Part shown: in pieces, positions 1-6,060 of the stretch
Layout: every line of letters begins with the position of its first letter
Numbering within the stretch: the first letter of the stretch is position 1
Notes under the pieces: model-generated
The model's input: the letters and a program-made list of their open reading frames with translations, nothing else
Databases searched by the model: none
What the model was told of the DNA's origin: nothing
Position numbers and translations under genes: made by a program
NCBI GenBank assembly: GCA_964456445.1
Contig: CAYWBI010000209.1
Location: 1 to 6,268, forward strand
Reading direction: 5' to 3'
DNA length: 6,268 nucleotides
DNA from: CAYWBI01 sp964456445
GTDB taxonomy: Bacteria > Calditrichota > Calditrichia > Calditrichales > J004

Positions 1-116
1 GTACCTTGCGCCACGTAAATCAAACCGCTGATCACCGCGAGGCTGAGCAAAAAAAGGAAGGAAGCCAAAAAATAACGCATGCCCGCTTCCAGCCGGGATA
101 AATTAATTTCGGGCAT
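1..116 (-). CDS. N-terminus of an unidentified membrane protein (runs off the window)
   Basis: Only the first 38 codons are present, starting at the ATG at 116-114. The peptide begins MPEINLSRLEAG and continues into a strongly hydrophobic stretch (about residues 16-35, rich in L, F, V, I), which reads as a membrane helix after a short cytoplasmic segment. A purine-rich AGGCGGGG lies just upstream of the ATG and could be a ribosome-binding site. The start lies 14 bases inside the end of the FMN-binding gene, in a different frame, so the two are very likely co-transcribed and coupled. The family cannot be named from this fragment. Given its neighbour, a membrane redox partner is one possibility, but nothing in these residues proves it. 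The start is fairly sure because of the overlap, the upstream purines and the sensible helix. Confidence 0.7.
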   Translation of the reverse strand, partial: MPEINLSRLEAGMRYFLASFLFLLSLAVISGLIYVAQG

Positions 117-681
117 CGTCCCCGCCTTTCTGTTTTTTAAACGATTGACGGATAAAGGGAAACAATAAGCCCAGTTTTTTTATACCGCGGGCCATGGCAT
201 TTACCGAGATGGTCGCACCGCTGATGGCCGAGACCTCCCTGCCAACCCGGTACTTAGATGCTTGCCCCCTGCCTGTGAACTGTTTGAGCCATACTTTGTT
301 TTGTACCTGCCCGCCATGGGACTCACGGTATTTTAAAACGACCGTGGAACGGATCATGCCGCTGGTATCGAACACCACCAGGAAAGTGATAGGGGCGGTT
401 TTTCCGTAAACATTGTCAAGCATGGCATAGCCCATGGTAGAATTTCCATTCCGGATACGCCAGCTATAAATCTGCCGCCGGAAAAATCGCTGCCGGCTCT
501 TCTTTTCTATCTGCGATTTAATTTTTGCGGGAAGTGAAATCCGGCGTTGTTCCAGGGTCATCCCCGGCCCAAACTGTGCCCTGATGTAGTTCCCGGCCCG
601 ATCCAGTAAAGCAGCGCTCCAAACCAGTGAAAGCAAAATAAACGTCATCAGGACGATGGTTGATATGCGCTTTCCTTTCAA
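103..681 (-). CDS. FMN-binding-domain protein, membrane-anchored (RnfG/NqrC-like domain)
   Basis: A 192-residue protein with one N-terminal hydrophobic helix (about residues 8-26, after a basic MKGKR start), so the rest should lie in the periplasm. Residues about 80-170 resemble the FMN-binding domain of RnfG, NqrC and NosR: a strand region around GYAMLDNVYGKTAPITFLVV, a central region with ESHGG (120-124), and the motif SGATIS at 154-159. In this family ApbE links FMN through a phosphoester bond to the threonine of SGAT, here T157. The usual aspartate three residues before SGAT is serine here (S151). The start is a TTG (681-679) overlapping the porin stop TGA (680-678) as TTGA, which suggests coupled translation; the first in-frame ATG is codon 12, inside the helix. 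The tail is basic (KKQK) and ends 14 bases inside the next gene. No other Rnf or Nqr subunit is visible. The likely role is electron transfer in the envelope; donor and acceptor are unknown. Confidence 0.85.
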   Translation of the reverse strand: MKGKRISTIVLMTFILLSLVWSAALLDRAGNYIRAQFGPGMTLEQRRISLPAKIKSQIEKKSRQRFFRRQIYSWRIRNGNSTMGYAMLDNVYGKTAPITFLVVFDTSGMIRSTVVLKYRESHGGQVQNKVWLKQFTGRGQASKYRVGREVSAISGATISVNAMARGIKKLGLLFPFIRQSFKKQKGGDDARN

Positions 682-1757
682 AACATATACCCCATACCAA
701 GATTGAACAATGTTGTAGCCGACCGCCCGTTAAAATATGATTGTTTGCCAATATCGGCTTTAAAAACAACCTCCGGCAAAGGTAAAACGGTTACGCCAAA
801 CATTGCTGTTCGAAAACGGTTTTCTTTTGACAGGCTTGTTTCCGCTGCGGGATCGATATGGGAATAACGGGCCCAGGTGATAATTTCGCCATCCAGCCCC
901 AATAGCACGGACCAGTCATAGCCCACATCCACATAACCTCCCTGTGAAACTTTGAGCGGAAAACCGCCCGGGCTTTTTCGATAACCGATATGTCCTGCTT
1001 CGGCTGCAAAGATAAAACCGTGGCCGTTATAGCGCGCATGGATTTCCGTCAACAAGGTGGGAACCGTTTGTGCTGTTCCAAACGCCGCGCGGTTGTAAAC
1101 AAAAGCGCCGCCAAAATTCAGACCGGTGAAGCCGCTGTAATCCACTTGAACATTGTAAAGCAAATGCCGGGCATCGGATTTGTACCCATGCTGCCGCCCC
1201 TGCCTGATTCCATCCTTTGCGCGGAACTTATCGGCAATCAAACCTTCCATCACAACGGCCTTTATATCAAATCCATTCAATGTGGCTGTGGCGGAAATAC
1301 CATTTCCGTACCAGGTGGCGGGTATAATATATTGCGCATAAGCAGGCCGCTCCACACTCAGGAACAAGGGCGGCTCATGCCGACCGTTGATCAAACCGGC
1401 GGCAACCAGCAACACACCGGCCTGCATGGCAAAACGGCTGTTCCACTGATAATTGATAAAGGCCTGTTCGAGGGCTATTTCCCCGCCCGCTTCCCCACCT
1501 TCTACAAAATTATGTTCCAATTCCAACTCCGACTTAAAGGACCATTTTTCACTAAAGCCATGGGCAAAAAACAAAACAAAGCGGTGGAAGTCCAGGGTCT
1601 GGCTGTTCTTTTCCCCCGTCGTGCTTTGAGCATTGTAGTGCATTTCACCATACCCGCCGAGGGTGGTACGCGCTTCAAAAAATTCATCTTCCTCCTGTGC
1701 GGACAGAGAAGAAAATAACGCGATTATTACCAGGATTATTATAAAAAGATACTTCAT
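678..1757 (-). CDS. outer-membrane porin, phosphate-selective O/P-like family
   Basis: A 359-residue protein from the ATG at 1757-1755. A TTG six bases upstream would add two residues, but ATG is preferred. Residues 1-20 form a Sec signal peptide with a clear LSA|QE cleavage site. The mature protein starts with a typical barrel strand (GGYGEMHYN, 34-42), followed by HRFVLFFAHGFSEKWSFKSE from 58, and a segment VERPAYAQYIIPATWYGNG; this pattern of FHR, alternating aromatic strands and IIPxTW is typical of O/P-like porins. The chain ends LGMGYMF; a terminal phenylalanine after an aromatic strand is the usual signal for the Bam insertion machinery. It is the first gene of the minus-strand operon and its stop overlaps the start of the FMN-binding gene. 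No strong Shine-Dalgarno is seen before the ATG. What passes through it cannot be read from the sequence. A 242-codon open frame on the other strand (990-1718) is a shadow. Confidence 0.85.
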   Translation of the reverse strand: MKYLFIIILVIIALFSSLSAQEEDEFFEARTTLGGYGEMHYNAQSTTGEKNSQTLDFHRFVLFFAHGFSEKWSFKSELELEHNFVEGGEAGGEIALEQAFINYQWNSRFAMQAGVLLVAAGLINGRHEPPLFLSVERPAYAQYIIPATWYGNGISATATLNGFDIKAVVMEGLIADKFRAKDGIRQGRQHGYKSDARHLLYNVQVDYSGFTGLNFGGAFVYNRAAFGTAQTVPTLLTEIHARYNGHGFIFAAEAGHIGYRKSPGGFPLKVSQGGYVDVGYDWSVLLGLDGEIITWARYSHIDPAAETSLSKENRFRTAMFGVTVLPLPEVVFKADIGKQSYFNGRSATTLFNLGMGYMF

Positions 1758-1771
1758 AAGCAATGCTTGTC

Positions 1772-1790
1772 ATATATGTTTAACATATAT
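1772..1790. promoter_or_regulatory. perfect 19-bp palindrome, candidate operator of the porin-FMN operon
   Basis: ATATATGTT-T-AACATATAT is an exact 9-1-9 inverted repeat. It begins two bases downstream of the predicted -10 box, covers the expected transcription start (about 1785) and ends 14 bases before the porin ATG, a position where a bound dimer would block transcription. A 9-1-9 layout is that of 19-bp Fur-superfamily boxes (Fur, Zur), and single-base-centred AT-rich palindromes are also bound by Rrf2-type regulators such as NsrR. The bases do not match any of these consensus sites well enough to choose. Confidence 0.55.
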
Positions 1791-1791
1791 A

Positions 1792-1821
1792 AATATAGCA
1801 TGACTAAGAAATCAAAAGCAA
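1792..1821 (-). promoter_or_regulatory. predicted sigma-70-type promoter of the porin-FMN operon
   Basis: On the minus strand a -35 box TTGCTT (1821-1816) is followed by an 18-base spacer and an extended -10, TGCTATATT (TG at 1800-1799, hexamer TATATT at 1797-1792). A run of nine A on the same strand (1840-1832) sits just upstream of the -35 and may act as an UP element. The predicted start near 1785 gives a leader of about 28 bases. Confidence 0.5.
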
Positions 1822-1865
1822 TACAATTATCTTTTTTTTTATTTATCAATACTCATGAAGGTACC

Positions 1866-1894
1866 AAAAAAAAACCGCCCGCATAACGGACGGC
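1866..1894 (-). terminator. intrinsic terminator after the TSP3 barrel gene
   Basis: On the minus strand CCGTCCG (1893-1887), a five-base loop (1886-1882) and CGGGCGG (1881-1875) form a 7-bp stem with one G-U pair, followed directly by nine T (1874-1866). It starts 22 bases after the stop of the 1916-3436 gene and separates it from the porin promoter. Confidence 0.85.
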
Positions 1895-1915
1895 TTTAAG
1901 AAGAACAAACATTTC

Positions 1916-3436
1916 TTAGAACATAAAGACGGTTTGGATTTGCGTGGTTTTTACAACTTCGTTGGAACCGCTGATCACACCATCACCGTTTTTATCACGA
2001 TAGGTTTGACGGAAATCCAGCACCAGTGAAGCGCCGCCGCCAATTTCATACCCCAGCCGGTACCCCAGAATGGTGCCTTCGCCGCGTTTAAAAATATCGC
2101 TGAGACTGGTGTTGTTCTGATAAAAATAAGCGCCCGCTTTGTTCAGTTTGGGAATAAGGGTGGCATTTAAATCCAGGTTGGCGCGTAAAGTTTTAAAGGA
2201 GAAGCTGTTCCGGGTCATGTTTTGATATTCCGCGCCAAAAACCAGAAAGGTACCGATATTAAAATCCGCGCCAATCACATAACCCCGAAGTTTTTCGCTG
2301 ACCGACTGCAATATCTGTTCCTTTGTAACCACGCTATCGCCGCGGAAGACGGCCCTTTCCAGTTCATAAGTGGTGTTAAAATATTCCGGGATAAATTTAT
2401 CGGAGAAGATGCGGTATTCCGCAAAAGCATCCATAATCCAGAATTTTGCCCGGACGCCCGGCGCGGTTGCGCCCCAGCCACCACTATTACCAAACTGGGC
2501 AAACTGGGAATAGGCAATCAATTGTAAATATTTTTTCTGGATAAAGGGATAGGAAATATCTGCTGCAAAAGCATATTGCTCCTTGCCAGTTGCGTTGTTA
2601 ATATTAAATGGCGCATGCTTTAAACGCGAATCGATGGTCGCAAGATCGGGATCGTTATTCGCGATGGCCGGGTCCTGGGAGTTATCGGTGTAACCATTTC
2701 CGTCACGATCCGGGTCAATTGCATCAGGAATACCGTCACCGTCGCTGTCGATTTGATTGCCCTTGTCATTAGGGAAATCATCCACAACATCCGGTACCCC
2801 ATCGCCATCACTGTCCTTCAAACCTTTATATTGGTTACGGTCATATACCGCGCTGATACCCAGCTCCAGATCACCAAGCATTTTAAAACTCATCCGACCG
2901 GCCATAACACCGCCCTGATCAAAAAGTTCGCCAAAATTATTAACCATGGCCTGGAAACCAAGATGTTTACCGTTTAATCCCAGTTCCAGACCGGTACGGA
3001 TAACCGTTGGGTATTCGACGGTATTGGCATAGTGGTTCATCAACAAACCAAAACCCAGACGGTAATTATCAATGGCGCCGACCTTCACATACAACGGCGC
3101 TCCGGGACGGGCCCAGCGTACAAAATAAAATTTCTCAAAAATATCCCTGGCGTCGTTCCAGTTTTCTTTACGGATATTGCCGTCAGCGTCAAGATAAACG
3201 CTTAAATCCAGGGCAATGCCCAGCTTACCGATGGTAAAAAGTGGACGGATACCGATCTGATTGTATAACTGGCCATCCAATACCGCTGCTCCAGCCGAAA
3301 CGCCCATATTAAAATGAAACCCACCCGATGGTTGGTCATCGCCCTGAGGCATGGACAGACCTTTTATAGCCGGATCACCGGCCAAAAGCAGATTGGTGAA
3401 TCCCAACATCAAAAAGAACAAAACTAATCTACGCAT
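1916..3436 (-). CDS. outer-membrane beta-barrel protein with thrombospondin type 3 calcium repeats
   Basis: A 506-residue protein. The start ATG (3436-3434) has a strong AGGAGG four bases upstream (3446-3441). Residues 1-19 are a Sec signal peptide (MRRLVLFFLM, cleavage near LLLAG). From about 40 on, the chain alternates short amphipathic strands (HFNMGVSAGAAV, LGIALDLSVYL, LYVKVGAIDNYRLGFG) with turns, and it ends TTQIQTVFMF, a barrel-type C-terminus. Residues 208-251 carry two thrombospondin type 3 units, DSDGDGVPDVVDDFP (208-222) and DSDGDGIPDAIDPD (230-243), then a third partial acidic stretch DRDGNGYTD; these aspartate-rich units bind calcium and probably sit in a large surface loop or turn. 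A second calcium-type loop, DKNGDGVISG, is at 481-490, between the last two strands. The gene has its own terminator and appears monocistronic. Function is unknown; a structural, adhesion or transport role is possible. Confidence 0.8.
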   Translation of the reverse strand: MRRLVLFFLMLGFTNLLLAGDPAIKGLSMPQGDDQPSGGFHFNMGVSAGAAVLDGQLYNQIGIRPLFTIGKLGIALDLSVYLDADGNIRKENWNDARDIFEKFYFVRWARPGAPLYVKVGAIDNYRLGFGLLMNHYANTVEYPTVIRTGLELGLNGKHLGFQAMVNNFGELFDQGGVMAGRMSFKMLGDLELGISAVYDRNQYKGLKDSDGDGVPDVVDDFPNDKGNQIDSDGDGIPDAIDPDRDGNGYTDNSQDPAIANNDPDLATIDSRLKHAPFNINNATGKEQYAFAADISYPFIQKKYLQLIAYSQFAQFGNSGGWGATAPGVRAKFWIMDAFAEYRIFSDKFIPEYFNTTYELERAVFRGDSVVTKEQILQSVSEKLRGYVIGADFNIGTFLVFGAEYQNMTRNSFSFKTLRANLDLNATLIPKLNKAGAYFYQNNTSLSDIFKRGEGTILGYRLGYEIGGGASLVLDFRQTYRDKNGDGVISGSNEVVKTTQIQTVFMF

Positions 3437-3502
3437 AAATCCTCCTTTATAAATCTGTGAGCAGGTACGGTTTTATCTTCATTCCGCAATTGTTTTAGCA
3501 TT

Positions 3503-3524
3503 GATATAACTTAACTTTTATATC
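3503..3524. promoter_or_regulatory. 7-8-7 inverted repeat upstream of the TSP3 barrel gene
   Basis: GATATAA (3503-3509) and its exact complement TTATATC (3518-3524) flank an 8-base spacer, CTTAACTT. The repeat lies 67 bases upstream of the barrel start codon, just after the weak promoter candidate, so it could be an operator or a weak leader hairpin. In AT-rich DNA a 7-base match can also arise by chance. Confidence 0.3.
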
Positions 3525-3532
3525 GTGGACTA

Positions 3533-3566
3533 CAAAGTTAGAAATTATATTTGCTGAAATTGTTAA
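3533..3566 (-). promoter_or_regulatory. weak promoter candidate for the TSP3 barrel gene
   Basis: On the minus strand TAACTTTG (3540-3533) matches the Bacteroidota -7 pattern TAnnTTTG, with TTAACA (3566-3561) 20 bases upstream. A TATAAT also occurs at 3549-3544 but lacks a good -35 at normal spacing. Either would give a leader of about 90-105 bases. The assignment is tentative because the Bacteroidota pattern applies only if the organism uses that type of sigma factor. Confidence 0.25.
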
Positions 3567-3790
3567 ATGATTTTTGCCTGCCATCCATCAAAAATCACTA
3601 AAGCTTACGATCAAATTTCCGGTCAGAATATATCAATCATCACATTTTCGTTAAATATCGAAATTTCTGTACTTTTATTCCGTGAAATTTTTTGCTAAAT
3701 ACACAATATGCGGGATGTTGACCGAATCATCACAACTTTTGAACAACCATCGGCTTGACATAAAGGACCCGAACTATTCCTTTATGGATA

Positions 3791-3819
3791 TTGTTTTATT
3801 CGGATAGGTTGATTATAAT
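3791..3819 (+). promoter_or_regulatory. predicted sigma-70-type promoter of the thioredoxin lipoprotein gene
   Basis: TTGTTT (3791-3796), a 17-base spacer and a consensus TATAAT (3814-3819). The expected start near 3826 gives a leader of about 100 bases before the ATG at 3926. Confidence 0.5.
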
Positions 3820-3854
3820 TGTTTTTTTGTCAGCAAATCCTTTTGAATTACGTT

Positions 3855-3877
3855 CGGGCAACAAAACCCGCTTGCCC
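3855..3877 (+). promoter_or_regulatory. leader hairpin with two competing pairings
   Basis: GGGCAA (3856-3861) is complementary to TTGCCC (3872-3877) across a 10-base loop, while CGGG (3855-3858) can instead pair with CCCG (3867-3870). The two pairings exclude each other. It lies inside the predicted leader, about 40 bases before the ribosome-binding site, which it does not cover. It may affect transcript stability, or may be chance; no known riboswitch is recognised. Confidence 0.25.
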
Positions 3878-3925
3878 CAATATTATATCTTTACAAAAGC
3901 AAAACATCCAAATTGAGGAGGCGCC

Positions 3926-5569
3926 ATGCGTTACATGTTTCGTTTTATCATTTTAACCCTTTTCTTGCTGATGGGGCAGTCCTGTACCACAAATACCAGC
4001 ATTGAGGGCACAATAACCGGCCAGGACGGTAAGATACCGGCGCTGGTGCATGTCGAGTTGTTGCCGCTTGGCGAACAATTTATACAGAAACCATTACAAA
4101 GCATGGATGTCAAGGATGGACGTTTTCAGTTAAAAGTCGAGGACAACACCTTTTATACGCTGCACATCGCCGCCGTCAATCATTATGACTTTAGCATTCC
4201 CCTACTACCAACCAAGGCAGGTGAAAATATAAAACTAATCATCACCCTACGCAGTTATGTGTATAAGTCTGATTTCCAGGACATCAAGATTATAGGTGAC
4301 TGGAACAAATTCAGCAGATCCAGTAGCGAGGATATGATGCCTCAGGCCAACGGCAGCTACAGCTATGAACGGCCGGATACAAGCAGCGAAGTTGGCTATC
4401 AGTTGCTGAACGTGGAAAACGAGGGGCACAGCATCAACGGTACGCAGGCCGAAAGCTACAAATACGATGGCGGCGGTGATTTTATATCCGAAGTAAAAAC
4501 GGAAAACGGTCGATTTAAAATAACCTTTGATCCGGCTAAACTCAACCATCCCGCCGATAACACGGTAAAAATTCAGGTAAGTGGGGATGAGGAATATGAA
4601 AAAATTATCGCATTGTCCATGGAAATCGACGCTGCAATCCAAAACCGCAGAGCTCAGGCGCGAAAATATGCAACGGCCCACAACGGCAAAACAAACGGGT
4701 TTATCTATGATTTTTCCACGATGAATAATAAACTTGAATCTGCTATAAATGCACCGGGAGCGAAACTGCTAAACCGTTTTGCAGCAATCAGCAAAATGAA
4801 TTTTCAATATTACCAGAAACTCACGCCGGAAGAATTAAAAAATATTGCTCAAACCGCTCAGATCGATGACCCTTTATGGGAGCTTGCACCCAACGGAATG
4901 ATACCTGTGTATAAAACCGTATATGGAAAGGACAAAGCTTTAGACAAACTCTATCTGCAATCGGACAAAATCAAAGCACGGACTGCACGGGGATATGTAC
5001 TTGCTTTCCGTGGCATGGAAGCCATGCAAAACGGTAACAGCGAGCTGCAAAGGAAACTTTATAACCAGATGAAAACCGAATACGGTACCGATCGCAATTT
5101 TAGTTATATAATCGCTAATTTTAATCCCGACAGACGCATCGCCGTGGGCAAAGCTGTGCCCGACTTTGAGGTGACCCTGTTGCACAGCGACAAAACCGTC
5201 AGCAACAAATCCCTGCTGGGTGGTTATTATATGATCGATTTTTGGGCGGTTTGGTGCGGCCCGTGCCGCGGTGAAATGCCGGGGCTGGACAAAGCCTACA
5301 AGAAATTCAAAGATAAGAATTTTATGGTTTTAAGTCTCTCCTTTGACGCTAAGGAAAGCGACATCGATACGTATCGTAAAGAAACCTGGCCCATGCCCTG
5401 GATGCACAGCTTTTTAAAGGGCGGTTTCCGCAACCCCATATCGAAACGCTTTGAAGTCAGAGGTATCCCTAAACCTATTTTAGTGGGGCCCGATGGTAAA
5501 ATTGTTGCAACCGAAATGGACTTACGCGGCGAAAATCTTGAAAAAACACTGGCCAAATATTTGAAATAA
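3926..5569 (+). CDS. TlpA-family thioredoxin lipoprotein with long N-terminal region
   Basis: A 547-residue protein with ribosome-binding site GAGGAGG (3915-3921) four bases before the ATG. The N-terminus MRYMFRFIILTLFLLMGQSC looks like a lipoprotein signal with C20 as the lipidated residue; the box GQSC is not canonical but resembles those of the Bacteroidota group. Residues about 26-110 look like a beta-sandwich domain. Residues about 117-200 (IKIIGDWNKFS, then GSYSYE) recall the Ig-like carbohydrate-binding fold of AMPK-type CBM48, seen in some TlpA-like lipoproteins; this is a weak match. A helical region (about 222-395) follows. Residues 405-547 are the thioredoxin domain: VGKAVPDFEV, active site WCGPC (443-447), and GIP (513-515) giving the expected cis-proline. 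It probably reduces or exchanges disulfides in the periplasm, for example in cytochrome maturation, but no partner gene is nearby. It has its own promoter and terminator. Confidence 0.88.
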   Translation: MRYMFRFIILTLFLLMGQSCTTNTSIEGTITGQDGKIPALVHVELLPLGEQFIQKPLQSMDVKDGRFQLKVEDNTFYTLHIAAVNHYDFSIPLLPTKAGENIKLIITLRSYVYKSDFQDIKIIGDWNKFSRSSSEDMMPQANGSYSYERPDTSSEVGYQLLNVENEGHSINGTQAESYKYDGGGDFISEVKTENGRFKITFDPAKLNHPADNTVKIQVSGDEEYEKIIALSMEIDAAIQNRRAQARKYATAHNGKTNGFIYDFSTMNNKLESAINAPGAKLLNRFAAISKMNFQYYQKLTPEELKNIAQTAQIDDPLWELAPNGMIPVYKTVYGKDKALDKLYLQSDKIKARTARGYVLAFRGMEAMQNGNSELQRKLYNQMKTEYGTDRNFSYIIANFNPDRRIAVGKAVPDFEVTLLHSDKTVSNKSLLGGYYMIDFWAVWCGPCRGEMPGLDKAYKKFKDKNFMVLSLSFDAKESDIDTYRKETWPMPWMHSFLKGGFRNPISKRFEVRGIPKPILVGPDGKIVATEMDLRGENLEKTLAKYLK

Positions 5570-5586
5570 AAAAAATAAAACCCCAA

Positions 5587-5617
5587 AAAAAGGCCGTCAC
5601 TATAAGACGGCCTTTTT
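5587..5617 (+). terminator. intrinsic terminator after the thioredoxin gene
   Basis: GGCCGTC (5592-5598), a seven-base loop ACTATAA (5599-5605) and GACGGCC (5606-5612) form a GC stem extended by A-T pairs (5587-5591 with 5613-5617) to 12 bp, ending in TTTTT. It begins 17 bases after the stop codon. The A-run on the left side means it could also stop transcripts from the right. Confidence 0.9.
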
Positions 5618-5736
5618 ATTTTAATATCAGAGTTACTATTCAGCTGTAAAAACTAAAGTGGACCCATGATAAACCACGGTTATATAACGTTTACTAAAAA
5701 GGCGCTAAACCGCTAAAAGGTAGTGTCAAAAGTTAT
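5618..5736. other. short unassigned stretch before the transposase remnant
   Basis: No gene, promoter or clear repeat is recognised here. The transposase frame is open back to 5698 but reads KGAKPLKGSVKSY, with no resemblance to the expected transposase N-terminus. The missing 5' part of that gene is not found here in any plus-strand frame, so a deletion or recombination junction probably lies in or just after this stretch. Confidence 0.4.
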
Positions 5737-6057
5737 ATGAAAAGTGAAAATTATCATCTCTTCCATGTGGCATCGAAGATATTTACTGGCCGAGACCCCA
5801 TCAAGAACCAGGAACAGGAAAATAAACGGTACAAAAAGAACAATAAAAAATATATTCCGGGCAAATTCTCATGGCAGGATGGTCATGGTGCATTTACCTA
5901 TTCAAAACCACAGATAGACATGGTTGTGAAATATATATTGAACCAACCGGAACATCACAGGAAACAATCCTTCAAAGATGAAAATTTATTGTTTTTAAAG
6001 AAATTTGACGTGGATTATAACCTGAAATATCTTTTTGAAAGGTATGATAATATATAA
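5737..6057 (+). pseudogene. C-terminal remnant of an IS200/REP-associated (Y1) transposase
   Basis: A 106-codon frame. Residues about 37-102 match the C-terminal third of the IS200-like, REP-associated transposase family: KKYIPGKFSWQDGHGAFTYS, then QIDMVVKYILNQPEHHRKQS, FLKKFDVDYNLKYLFE. Full-length relatives are about 140-155 residues and carry the metal-binding HUH motif in the N-terminal half; that half is missing, and HLFH at 7-10 is not an HUH motif. In the family the segment reads WQxGYGAF, and I align this tyrosine with the DNA-attacking residue; here it is histidine (H50, codon CAT at 5884-5886, one base from TAT). So the copy is both 5'-truncated and lacks the nucleophile. The first ~36 residues match nothing I know. 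No ribosome-binding site is visible before the ATG. It lies just upstream of REP-like palindromes, the usual partners of such transposases. Confidence 0.75.
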
Positions 6058-6060
6058 ATG

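Larger units (their letters stand above)
3437..3925. other. 489-bp divergent intergenic region
   Basis: AT-rich region between the divergent barrel and thioredoxin genes. It holds the strong ribosome-binding sites of both genes at its edges, an inverted repeat (3503-3524), a weak minus-strand promoter candidate (3533-3566), a good plus-strand promoter (3791-3819) and a leader hairpin (3855-3877). Between about 3570 and 3680 I see nothing recognisable. An open frame of 41 codons from a GTG at 3682 to a TAG at 3805-3807 has no ribosome-binding site and no recognised similarity, and is not called as a gene. Confidence 0.6.

Noticed and set aside
990..1718. 242-codon open frame on the plus strand
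   Set aside because: It lies wholly opposite the porin gene, whose signal peptide, barrel pattern and operon overlaps are convincing; its own translation is rich in cysteine and scattered basic residues without family features.
1761..1763. TTG as the porin start (361 residues)
   Set aside because: An ATG two codons later gives a normal signal peptide, and no ribosome-binding site favours the TTG.
3755..3760. Consensus TTGACA as a -35 box for the thioredoxin gene
   Set aside because: At 16-18 bases downstream there is no acceptable -10 hexamer; the TTGTTT-17-TATAAT pair nearby is better.
4247..4681. 144-codon open frame on the minus strand
   Set aside because: It is a shadow of the thioredoxin lipoprotein gene; it has no recognisable domain, and the plus-strand gene has a strong ribosome-binding site and intact active site.
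5743..5766. HLFH in the remnant as the HUH metal-binding motif
   Set aside because: HUH needs two histidines separated by one hydrophobic residue and a conserved strand context from the N-terminal half; here two residues separate them and the context is absent.
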